Of a DNA stretch of 64,000 bases, positions 33,166 through 42,890 are shown in pieces (position 1 is the stretch's first letter; the number at the start of each line of letters is the position of its first letter). Under the pieces are notes generated by a model, which saw nothing but the letters and a program-made list of their open reading frames with translations, had not been told where the DNA came from and did not search any database. The translations under genes were made by a program, and so were the position numbers. This stretch comes from Symsagittifera roscoffensis (Eukaryota; Xenacoelomorpha; Acoela; Convolutidae), in contig NC_087068.1 in assembly GCF_963678635.1 (NCBI RefSeq), forward strand, positions 40,821,649 through 40,885,648, given 5' to 3'.

Positions 33166-33433
33166 CTGAGAATGATCACTTGATACCCTTGGGATCAAAA
33201 GGGGTATTGTAATTGGGTAATAGACTTTTCTTTGCTATGGAGTTGCTGCATGTATGCATGCATTTTCTCATTTAGGCTCTGCGGTCTTCCAAGGCGATTT
33301 TTTTCTTGCCGAAAATGTTTGGCATAGTTTCGACTTCTTGGTGTTGGCCTAAATTCTATCGGGTCATTAATTTTTATGATTAATAGTAAATGAACTTAGT
33401 TCGGATTCTTTTATAGGCCGTGATTGTTTTTTA

Positions 33434-33882
33434 AAGAGTCGATGTACGTAGTCCAGACTCTTATATAGGTCGCGATGATTTTTTTCTTTCTTTTATTAGG
33501 AAAAGTCTTTAAATTTGTTCAGGCTCAAATTTACTTTTTCGCAGTTTGACTTTTGATTTCTTTTTCAGTTCAGTTCTTTTGTTAAAACGACGGCAAACTC
33601 CACTATTCAATAGCAAACGTGTAAAAGTTACGACACACGTGATCAACTTCTACTTTGGAAAGTGGTATTAAATTTTCAGTTTTCCCAGTGGATTAAAAAC
33701 CGTGCCTCTTAAAACAGTTTTCTCAGTTTGGGTTAATTTTATCAAAAAAGTGGAAATTAGTACCTGTTTTTGAAATTCAAAGATCTTGAAGACATTATCT
33801 TTTTTAAATGCAAAATTGCCGATTTTTTTCTAAAAACAAGTCAGTATTTTTTTTTCTGTTTTCTTGCGTTCATTGACTCTTT
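33434..33882 (+). repeat. R-family repeat, full copy (449 bp)
   Basis: AAGAGTCGATGTACGTAGTC at the left end, GCGTTCATTGACTCTTTT at the right end. The terminal 15 or so bases are inverted repeats. A best copy for a consensus. A second partial 3' half follows at about 33905-34090. Confidence 0.85.
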
Positions 33883-34129
33883 TCAACTGTCTGTTGGCTA
33901 TGAGTACCTCTTAAAACAGTTTTCTCAGTTTGGGTTAATTTTATCAAAAAAGGGCAATTAGTACTTTCTCTTGAAATTAAAAGATCTTGAAAGCCATCTA
34001 TTATCTTTTTTTAAATGCAAAACTGCCGATTTTTTTTATGAAAACAATTCAGTGTTTTTTTTCTGTTTTCTTGCGTTCACTGACTCTGATACCTATTCTA
34101 TTAGGAGTCTGTCTGTTGCCTGTTCTGTT

Positions 34130-34560
34130 AAGAGCAATGAACGTAGTGAAGACTCTTATATAGGTCTTGCTGTTTTTTTTTCAGGAAAAAGTCTTGAAAT
34201 TTGTTCACGCTCAATTTGGATTTTTCGCGGTTTGCCTTGTGATTTCTTTTTAAGTTCAGTGCATTTCTGTTAATAGAAGGAAGGCCGCAAACTCCACTAC
34301 CGAACAGCAAAATTGTAACAGTCAAGAAAATGTGATCGACTGCAAATTTTGAATAGGGAAATAAATTATCAGTTTTCCCAGCGAAATGAAAGTTTTACAT
34401 ATTGATCCAGTTTTCTCAAATCTGGTAAATTTAACAAAAAAGTGTCCATCATAAATTGTTGTACAAATTCAAAGAGTATTAAGGCCATCTAGTTTTTGTT
34501 CGAAATTTAAAAGTTGAAGAAGTCGATTTTTTTTTCAATTTCTTTGCGTTCATTAATCTT
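34130..34560 (+). repeat. R-family repeat, full copy (431 bp)
   Basis: AAGAGCAATGAACGTAGTGA at the left end, GCGTTCATTAATCTT at the right end, all internal blocks present and in order. Confidence 0.85.
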
Positions 34561-34708
34561 TTGCAACTGTCAGTTGGCTATGCTTAATTTCATTCACTTA
34601 ATTTTAAATAAATTATACATAAGATACTGCAGGTTAAGTGCAGGTTTATCAAAAAAAAGAGTCAGTCATAGAGGATTCTTGAAATTCATTTAGCATTAAA
34701 CTTTTTTT

Positions 34709-35153
34709 AAGGGTCGATGAATATTGTTCAGCCTCATTTACAGGTCGTCATGATTTATTTTTTTGAATGATTTGTTTTCGTAGGTCGGAAAAGTCTCAAA
34801 ATTTATTCAGGCCCAAATTTATTTTTTCGCAAGTTAGAGTTTGAATTTCTTTTCAATTTCAGTTCAATTCCTTTCTTAAAAGGTAGGCAAATTCCACTAT
34901 CGAACAGGGAAAGTGTAAAGGTGTTGATTGAAATATAAGTTCATAAGTGCAATTATCAATTTTCTGAGCAAGATTTAAGTTATGTCCAACGATGCAGTGT
35001 TTTCAAACTGAACTAATTTTATCAAAAAAATCATAAATTGTTCTAGAAGTTCAAAGAGCCTTAAGGCTATATTTTTTTGTCGAATTTCGAAATGTTTTTT
35101 TTTTTTTAAAGTAAGGCAGTGTTTTTTTCTCTTTTCTTGCGTTCAGTGACTTT
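34709..35153 (+). repeat. R-family repeat, full copy (~445 bp)
   Basis: AAGGGTCGATGAATATTGTT at the left end, GCGTTCAGTGACTTTTTT at the right end. Third of a row of same-direction copies in this intron. Confidence 0.8.
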
Positions 35154-35159
35154 TTTCCA

Positions 35160-36458
35160 ACTTTTTTGGCTTGGTTTTTTTTGTTTGCTGTTTCTAGGTT
35201 CCGACTCTCCAAAAATTAACTATTGATCATTAGTTGTTCAAAATGGTGCACACATGTCTTTTGTTTTTTATTTTGCTGAATTTTGTCAGCTTCTTTGATT
35301 TAGTTCATTTGCAGGCATTTCATTCAGGCTATTTATTTTAATGCGTATTAAAATAAACTGTGTAAATTATGAGTCTCTGGACACCAATAAGTTTTTTGTA
35401 AGTTTTGAATTTTGTCTTTCTGCATTTACAAAATGAATTTTTTCAGATGTTCAGTTCCCAAGATGTTTATGCATAACATAGCATATAGCATAACCTTGCA
35501 ACATAGCATTAGCATAAGCAGTTGGGATTACTTTCGGGTCCTTTTTTGTGGTTCTTTATAGTTTGCTTCCAATGCTGTAATCACATTCTTTGCGAAGCAA
35601 TGTTTTGGAGGAGGTGAAATATCTAAGGTTTTGGGCTAGTTGCCACAAGCCAAATAAAGTTGCCAAAAACCTTTATTTTTGCGACGTTTTTCCAAATTTC
35701 GTCAATAATACTTAAGTGTTTTTGATTGAAACATTTTCAGCAGTTAATTTTTGGAGTGTTTTAAATATATTTTTCTAATAAAACTAATAAAAACTGCGAT
35801 TTGAGGCGTATTTAAAAGTCATTTAAGCAGCTGTTTTCATTCAGCATGTCTAGACTTATGTCCCTAATATAGGCCTGCAGTTCGATTTCTTTTGGATTTT
35901 CGGCAAACCAATCAATAGTTTTGTCTTCATGGTTTTAGCATCCGTTTTTCTTTTGGTGCCTTGCTGTCTCTTTGTTTATCTTTTTCAATGATTGATTTTC
36001 GGCTGTGATAATTTTGCTAACACTTCACTTATTGCATCTGAATTGACGAGGTTCAATTTTGTTTTTAATATGTTTATCGTTATTTTTGACTATTGCTGAA
36101 TTTTTTTGGACCTATAGCCGATGTTTAAAAAATAGGTTTTCGAAACTTTTTAATTTTGTAAGTTCTTGGTTTCAAAGCTCTCGCTAAATATGTTATTTTA
36201 GTTTCTGAAGCGTTTCTAACTATTCATTGTTTTTTTATTAACATCCCAAAGGGTTCTCTGTAGTTTCTCTTTTTATTTCAAATCAGAAATTCACATAAGT
36301 AGAGCGTAATGTTATAATACGAAGTCTACTTTGTTTCCAAACCAAGTCTCAATCAAAATTGCTCATTTGTGGCAATAGCATTATATCTGGTATAATTTTG
36401 CTGCACTAGCGTTATATCTGGTTCACTATTGCTGCATTAGCGTTTTATCTTTGACGAA
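35160..36458. other. DOCK intron, no gene recognised
   Basis: Contains short internal duplications (GCATAACATAGCATATAGCA at about 35470, and two GCATTAGCGTT/TATATCTGG repeats near 36380-36450) but no gene. Confidence 0.5.
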
Positions 36459-36460
36459 TA

Positions 36461-37172
36461 CAGTGCTGATTTAAATTAACCGGACAAAACGAATCAATTT
36501 TGAAATTTCCAACGAGTTTTTCTCGTTTGAAACATTAGACTAAAATGAAAGGAACAAAAGTTGCTTACAGTTTCACCAAAAATTCTCAACCGAAATTCTC
36601 AACCAAAGTTTAACCTTAAAAAGGGGTTATTTTGGCGTTTTCAATTAATCAAAAATTACGCTGAAAATTTTTTGTTAATTGATGGGAAATATATATTACA
36701 AGAAGCCTCTTACACAGCGCAACAAAGTTCTAGAAGAGTTTAATCTCCAAAAACTTGCTTAAGAGAAAAAAATTTTGCGTGATTGTCAAGAAACGTGATT
36801 TTTACGATATAAAACCCAAAATCTTTGTTTAAAAACAAATATAAAACAATTTACTCAATTTTTTGGAGGTTCAATTTTTCTGGAACTTTGTTGGGCTGTG
36901 TAAGAGGCTTCTTGTGATATATATTTCCCATCAATTAACAAAATGTTTTCAGCGTAATTTTTGATTAACTGAAAAAAGCCAAAATGACCCATTTTTGGGG
37001 CAAAATTTTGGTTGAGAAATTTGGAGAAAAAACTGCACCTCTATAATTCTGGTGAAATTCTTAGCAACTGTTGTTCTCTTCATTTTTTGTCTAACCTTAA
37101 CCCAATTTGAGAAAAATGCGTTTGAAAATTCGAGTTTTGTTCATTTCGTCAGGTTAATTCAAATCAGCACTG
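36461..37172 (+). mobile_element. Foldback Tc1/mariner-like element, 712 bp, TA target site
   Basis: Outer ends CAGTGCTGATTTAAATTAAC and the inverse GTTAATTCAAATCAGCACTG are flanked by TA on both sides (36459-36460 and 37173-37174). Inverted similarity continues inward for roughly 280 bp per arm: GAAGCCTCTTACACAGC at 36700 pairs with GCTGTGTAAGAGGCTTC at 36894, leaving a loop of about 145 bp. No transposase is encoded. TA duplication and the CAGTGCTG end fit a Tc1/mariner-type MITE. Confidence 0.88.
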
Positions 37173-37395
37173 TATTAGTGACTTGTGTTTGAGGATGGTC
37201 AAGAGAACGTTGCGCCGATGCTAGGACAAGTGACTCTTCATCTGTAATTTAGAAGTTTGATTCGGACAGATAGCAGAGTTTTTATTAGTTTTCTCTTTTT
37301 TCAATTCTTGACCTTAAGGCTACTTCTCCACGTTAAGGCTACTTTACTGTCCTATTTCCAAGTAAGTTAAAGTGATATGATTTTTGTTTTTCTAG

Positions 37396-37586
37396 CTAAG
37401 CACTGTTTTCCATACGTGGAGAAGCGAATAGTAGTTGACATGGTGCAAAGTTTCGAACTGTCTCCGATCGAGGTGGCGTGTGAGAGTATGAAGAGGAGCA
37501 TCAAGGACCTCAAGGCAGTCACTGTGTCCAAACAGCCAGACATGAAGAGACTGCAACTCAAACTGCAAGGATGTGTCGGCACACAA
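37396..37586 (+). CDS. DOCK9/10/11: DOCK exon: DHR-2 lobe B to lobe C
   Basis: Acceptor TTTTTCTAG, donor CAA/GTAAAT; phase 1 in, phase 0 out. Encodes KHCFPYVEKRIVVDMVQSFE, SPIEVACESMKRSIKDLKAV and MKRLQLKLQGCVGTQ. This gives the 'FPYVKKR', 'NPIEVAIDEM' and 'LQLKLQGxVxxQ' motifs. Matching antisense frames (37367-37690 minus) are shadows. Confidence 0.96.
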
Positions 37587-38270
37587 GTAAATGCAACTTT
37601 TTTGGCTTCTATAAACAATAAAATGGTGAAAAATTCATCCAAGCTAAAAATGTTTATGATTGATTCATGAAACGTAATTTTATGAAACATTTCTTTTTGA
37701 TTAAATTTAAAATGCGTCTAATTTCCAGCTTACCTAAAGAACGCTGTCAAAAAAAGAAAACCAGAACCGGCTCGCTTTTACTTTCAAAAGCAGATTTAAT
37801 TTTCAGAATTTCTTGTTGAATGGGAAAATTATTTAATTCGATTCTTCTAACTGGGTTGAAGCAAGAAAAAGTCACACATACGATTTTTTTGAAATAAGTA
37901 AAGAGATAAGATCATGATATTTTCTTCGAAACTCACAAGATAAAAAAAATAATTGCTTTCTCAGGTTCTCGTTTTCCGTCTATTGGATATGATCGAATAG
38001 CTTTAGAATTATACATTTAAATTAATAAATGTATGCTTGCAAGAACAATCAAACGTTTGCAAGAGCTATTTTTTTCGAAGGCCTTTGAAATTCAAATGTA
38101 AAGTATCCCACAGATTGCTGGTGTTTATTTTATATTAATACTTAGTTTTGTCTCGACATTTATGTCATACATGCATACATGTATTCTACAGTCATACATG
38201 CTGTAGAATAAGTAATAGAAATTTACTAAAAGTAGAAGGAACCTTGAGGTATGACTTTATTTTTATACAG

Positions 38271-38371
38271 GTTAATGCGGGACCTATGGCATACGCAAGA
38301 GCCTTCCTTGAGGATGAAAAGCAGTATGGCTTCCCTGCAAACAAAGTCAAGGAGTTGAAGCGCATCTACAT
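38271..38371 (+). CDS. DOCK9/10/11: DOCK exon: DHR-2 lobe C nucleotide-release segment
   Basis: Acceptor TTATACAG, donor AT/GTAAGA; phase 0 in, phase 2 out. Encodes VNAGPMAYARAFLEDEKQYG and FPANKVKELKRIY. The first Val, beside the NAGP loop, corresponds to the nucleotide sensor that ejects GDP and Mg2+ in DOCK9. It is conserved, so the domain is predicted to be catalytically active. Confidence 0.96.
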
Positions 38372-38586
38372 GTAAGACCTCACTCATAATTCATCGTTTA
38401 TCCATCTATACGTATCATAAATCTTTCGTTTGTAGGAGTAAATTGCTTGTTACCCAAATCCTACTCGTAGTTCAAGACTGAATCAAAAGGATTGATTGCA
38501 AAGTTCTGCTGAATAATCTGCTCTTAAGGTTTTGATTTCAAAATGGTTTTAAATTTTTTATCTGCGCTAGCTGAGATTTAATTACA

Positions 38587-38912
38587 CAGTTGCGGTTTTA
38601 GAGAGGGAGGGGGGGGGGTGGGTAATATTTTATGACATCCATTTTTCGGCGCAATAAAAATACTAATTATAAAGGGGAGCGCGCATAAAATAAGGGATTT
38701 TGTATGGCCATTTTTTTTCTTCAAAAATTGCCCCAAAAACGGTATCCTGTTTCGACAAAAACTCGCCTGCGACAATTTTTTTTTCAAAATAGGGTCTTAG
38801 TAATGATCTGGGAGCGGTCGGAAAATCAGAATGGTTAACCCAAACAAAAGGTCGACGAAATTTTTGAAATTTTATTGAAAATCCCCCTCGAGAAAATCCT
38901 AGAGCCGACGCG
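38587..38912 (+). mobile_element. MITE1, copy 4, in the last DOCK intron
   Basis: CAGTTGCGGTTTTAG left end and CCTAGAGCCGACG right end, with the G-run, GACATCCATTTTTCGGC and GAGCGCGC blocks. It ends about 26 bases before the last exon, so it contributes sequence right up to the branch-point region. Confidence 0.75.
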
Positions 38913-38938
38913 GAATATACATGTTTTGTATTCTTCAG

Positions 38939-39290
38939 TGACTTCGTTGCCACATGTGCAGATGCACTGGAACTAAATGGCCGACTGATCAAATCGGACC
39001 AGTTTGAGTTCCACGAAAACCTCAAACTCAGTTTCAAACTGTTAGTTGAAAAACTGGCGGCCATTTTGAAGATGAACATTACTGACAAAGGCACAATCGA
39101 ATGGGCCAACAATCCTGTTCCGACGATAATAAGTGCAACTGATTCGCCCGCGATGCGCCGCGGAAACATGATGCCGTCGATTGGAAGCTCGGTGTCGACA
39201 ACACAGTCGTACAGCGGCGAGAACAGACGAAATTCGACAAAGATTCTATCGGAAATCAGCAAAACTTCAAACTCGGATAAGTTTGGATGA
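38939..39290 (+). CDS. DOCK9/10/11: DOCK last exon: C-terminus
   Basis: Acceptor TTCTTCAG; one base completes an Ile codon. Encodes DFVATCADALELNGRLIKSD, then EFHENLKLSFKLLVEKLAAI, matching the final DHR-2 helices ('FVEACGQALxxNERLIKEDQxEYxE'). About 65 further residues rich in Ser, Asn and Thr run to TGA at 39288-39290. This tail is not alignable to vertebrate family members. The antisense frame at 38663-39262 is a shadow. Confidence 0.95.
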
Positions 39291-40540
39291 TTTGGATCAA
39301 ACTCGATGAATTGTTAAAAAGCTTAAGCGAAATGCTGCATTGCATGTAAAATTTAAATGTTGAAAAAAGATCCGAGAATTCTTTTTTCGGAATGAAATTA
39401 TGTACTTTCCAAATTTTAATGGGTAAAAATATTTTCCTAGTTCGATTAGTTGCTATGACTGCTTGCTTTGTTTTAAGTTGAAAAGTTTTGCTTTCAAGGT
39501 GCGTAATTGTAAAATTTGTATTCTCAGAAATATCAATGAACCCTTTTTATAATTGACTAATTTATTTCAGCTGGTCGTTCCTCCCAGATCTTTGAGCCCA
39601 AGGATCAGAAGTAATCGCAAACAAAAACTTAAGTGAGATAAACATTAATTAGCCTAATCAATTTAGCAAGATTTTTGTGCCGGCCATTGAAAATGGTGAG
39701 GAAATTGTCTTTGGGTATGTTCATGTTTTTTCGTTTTCTAAAAAATAAGTCATTTAACCTAGTGAAGACACTTAAATAAGTATTGGTAAAACAGATTGAA
39801 AGCCAGCAAAGAGTCGTGTGAGGTTACATTGTTTTTAAATCAGTAAACGCGAAAACTGAAACAGATTTGGGACAAACATGTCTGTAACGATAGTTACATG
39901 TATATGAGTTTTTTAAACTCGTGGTTAAAATTATATGACTATCTTGTGGAAAAAAGACCTTGTGGTAAATACAATTGAACAGGAGGTAACAGATACTATT
40001 AACACATACATTACAAGGAAAAAGTTTTTGCAGCCGAAATAAGCTTGCTTATTGAGCTAAACAAACTAAAGTAGGGTTCGTATTTTATATAATATGTTTT
40101 TACACTTGAAAAAAAATGATATTTTTTTGAAGCGTTAACAAAAACAAATGATTATTTGGGCTAGTTTTTTCATAAAAAACTATATTTCTGACTAAGACAT
40201 TTTTAAAAGTATTTTATGACATGTTTTCATCATTTTGTTACATGTTTTTTGTTCATTTGATTTTGATAGCTAAAATTACCTAATAAATACATTTTGCGTT
40301 GGCTCTTAAGTTCTTTATTTTTGACTGAGGTAATTTTGCGTCCTTTATTTTATACTGCCTAAACGATCTATAAAAGTTGGCAAATTATTTTTAGTCGATG
40401 AGACGCAAGCCGACAGGCTGATGCTTTTTTGATATTCTCCCAAGACTAATTAAATTAAAAACGTGTAGTTTCATAGAATATATGCTTGTAAGTTTCGGCT
40501 AGAAAAAATATCATTTTTAATTTGACTTTTTGGTTAGTTT
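39291..40540 (+). other. DOCK 3' UTR and downstream sequence
   Basis: AT-rich with no gene. A candidate polyadenylation signal lies at 40282-40287. Confidence 0.5.
40282..40287 (+). terminator. Candidate DOCK polyadenylation signal AATAAA
   Basis: First clear AATAAA on the plus strand after the DOCK stop, about 990 bases downstream. A T/G-rich stretch follows (TTTTGCGTTGGCTC). Not proven. Confidence 0.4.
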
Positions 40541-40935
40541 TTTTTCAGGAAAAATTCTAAAAATTGTTCACGCTCAAGTTAAGTTTTTTGCAATTTATCT
40601 TTCAAGTTTTTTAGGTTCCGTTTATTTCTCTTAATAAAAGGAAAGAAACCCCGTTTTTGAACAGCGAAGCAAAAAAAATCTGAAAAACTTGATCGACTTA
40701 TTCAAAAATGGATTATAATTGTTACGTTTCCCACCGAATTAAATATTTTACTTTTTGCGCCAGTTTTTTCAACTTGAACTTATTTTATCGAAAAACTCTC
40801 TATGAATTGTATTTGAAATTCAAAGATCTTCGAGGGCATTTATTTTTTTTTTGCTGAAGTTTGAATTGTGAAGTTTTTTATTGATGTTTAATATAAAGTC
40901 AGGTATTTTTTGTTTCCTTGTATTTCATGGCTCCT
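40540..40935 (+). repeat. R-family repeat, diverged copy
   Basis: AAATTGTTCACGCTCAAG, AAACCCCGTTTTTGAACAGC, TTTTGCGCCAGTTTTTTC and GAAATTCAAAGATCTTCGAG in R order. Both ends have decayed. Confidence 0.65.
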
Positions 40936-41458
40936 GTGTCGGTTAGGCTCCTAATTTTGGCAAAAAATTTGTGCGGAGAAAAACCGGTTTAAAGTCGACC
41001 GGTTTGAAGTTTGGCTTATTTCGATCGAGAAATTATGCTACACTTGTAATAAGTTTGTAACAGTGTTCTTGAAATTAAGTTAAGTCTTGAAGTTTTATTT
41101 CTTAGCCTGTTATCCTGTAAAAGTAGCCTTTGAATTTTCAACCGCTTTTTTGGAACAAGTTTTCAAAAATCCAAAAAAGAAAAAACGGTCAATTTTTTTT
41201 GATAAATATTTTATAATAAAATTTGTTGTCAAGCTACCTAGTTTACTATTATTATCCGTTTGTATCCTTTTTTTGAAACAAGATTACGACACGTCCTGAA
41301 TAAGTGGTTTTCTATTTTTTTTTCATTATGGTCGGGGCAACTTTCTGAGCAACTTGCATAGCCACCGGTTATCTTTGCTCGTTTTTGGAAATCAGTAAAG
41401 GGTGTTTCCAACTTTAAATTGTTAAAATTGCGACAAAGTCTTCAGAATTTTTACGTTT

Positions 41459-41710
41459 AACAGTCATGAACATAGTAGATACCCTTATTTAGGCCTTAGT
41501 GACTTTTGTTCAATCTTAGAATTTTAGTCTTAGTTTTTGATTTTTCTTCTTCAAATTCTGTTCGACCCTTTGTTGAAAAGAAAGCAAATTCAGCTATCAA
41601 ACAGCAAAATTGCAAAGGTGACAAAAAACGAGGTCGACTTCTAATTTTCAGCGGGTTCAGACTCATTTTCAGCCAAATCTTGATTAAAGTTTCTTCTTTC
41701 TAAGCTTGAT
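41459..41710 (+). repeat. R-family repeat, 5' part
   Basis: AACAGTCATGAACATAGTAG, CCCTTATTTAGGCCTTAGTG, AAAGCAAATTCAGCTATCAA and ACAGCAAAATTGCAAAGGTG. Confidence 0.6.
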
Positions 41711-42700
41711 ATTTGGCAATTAAACTTTTATTACTTTTCAATGAACGCAGTTTAGACATTTTTTGATGTATCCTGACGTTTGTCTAAATGGACTTTTCGC
41801 GGTTTGGTTTGGAATTATATTCCATTCAAGTGCACTTGATTAAAGATAGGCGGCATGCTAGGCTCTCGTTCAAAGAAACAAAGTTGATGCAAAAAACGCG
41901 TATGATTTTTAGTTTCGAAGTTGGACTTTACTTTTTTTTGGTAGTTTTGAGCTTTCATTGACAGTTTTTCGACGCAATTTTCGGCTATGAATCAATTTTA
42001 CTACACAAGAAACTATTCATTGTTTACACAAAACTATCAACAGTTTTCAAAAAAATTTCAAAATAATAATCCAATTTAGAAAAACTCAACAAGAATTGCT
42101 GATTAAACTAGCTCAAATTGAACAAAATAAAGCTGCGAAACTAAATGAAATTTGTTTAAGCGTTTAATTTAAGCAACCGAGCTCATAGCATAGTCAACTA
42201 AAGTTATCTATGTCATGCAAAAAATGATCATAACAACAAAGAGGAAAAAGTTATGACGTTCAGTGTTCTAGCGATGACGTCAATAGTCATTTCCCTCTTC
42301 CAGCCGAGAGATGAAGCACAGCTATTGATTCCACAATCTGGCAAAAATGTATAAAAATGCTATCGTTTACTCCAATTTCACCCCTAAAAAAATTATCTAA
42401 AAAATTATCTTTCAATTCAAAACAATTCATCCTTTCAATTCATTGAACTTTGTTGTTAGTTTGTTTAAAACATGCTGCCGTGGAAAAAAGTTCGGCTAAA
42501 ATGTTCATTTTCTTCGATAAGGACAGTGAGTCACATGGAAGAAGCTTCAGCAAAAATTGTCACTTAAAGTTGTTTAAAATGTCATTTTTCTTCAGTAAGG
42601 ATCGGCAGTTTCTGATAGTTTGATTGTTGCCATAATTAATTTCTGTCGGAATTTGCAGTTTTGCTTGTTACACTTGAGAAAACAATTGTATTGTAATCGG
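41710..42700. other. Intergenic stretch, nothing recognised
   Basis: No gene seen on either strand. Confidence 0.5.
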
Positions 42701-42890
42701 GAATAAGACTTTTGTTTTCTGTGAACAACTTTTCTTACATTTGTAAGAAACGGATGTTGCTTTATTATCGAACCTTGTCAACTTCCAGGCCCCTTCCCAA
42801 TTAGTCTTGGGGTAATGCAATTGTCTTTGCGCACTTTGGTTTGGGATTCAAGACCCGGTCGGACCTTGTTTTATTTTCAGCGCATGAAAT
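42700..42890 (+). repeat. tRNA-derived SINE, copy 2
   Basis: GTCTTGGGGTAATGCAATTG, TCTTTGCGCACTTTGG and a B-box-like GGGATTCAAGACCC, with body sequence AACAACTTTTCTTACA and TTATCGAACCTTGTCAACTT shared with copy 1 at 2590-2780. Confidence 0.65.

Larger units (their letters stand above)
12334..39290 (+). other. DOCK9/10/11: DOCK-D (zizimin-type) RhoGEF gene, 3' half, 12 exons
   Basis: Gene span. DOCK-D proteins are atypical guanine-nucleotide exchange factors that load GTP on Cdc42 (some also Rac) through a DHR-2 domain, controlling actin and membrane dynamics in the cytoplasm. The exons translate to the expected DOCK-D order: a linker, the helical approach to DHR-2, lobe A (TPELRxTWLxSMA-like and SEAAMCY-like segments), lobe B (YIYKEP, ITHVEPYF, FVFEAPFT), and lobe C with the hallmark VNAGPMAYARAFL. 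In known DOCK structures the nucleotide-sensor Val precedes this NAGP segment. All junctions from 24175 on are GT-AG with matching phases and no internal stop. Assignment to the D subfamily rests on closer match to DOCK9/10/11 than to DOCK1-8. The PH and DHR-1 regions are absent from the window. Confidence 0.93.

Noticed and set aside
38663-39262. 199-codon minus-strand frame
   Set aside because: Antisense of the last DOCK exon plus a MITE1 copy.
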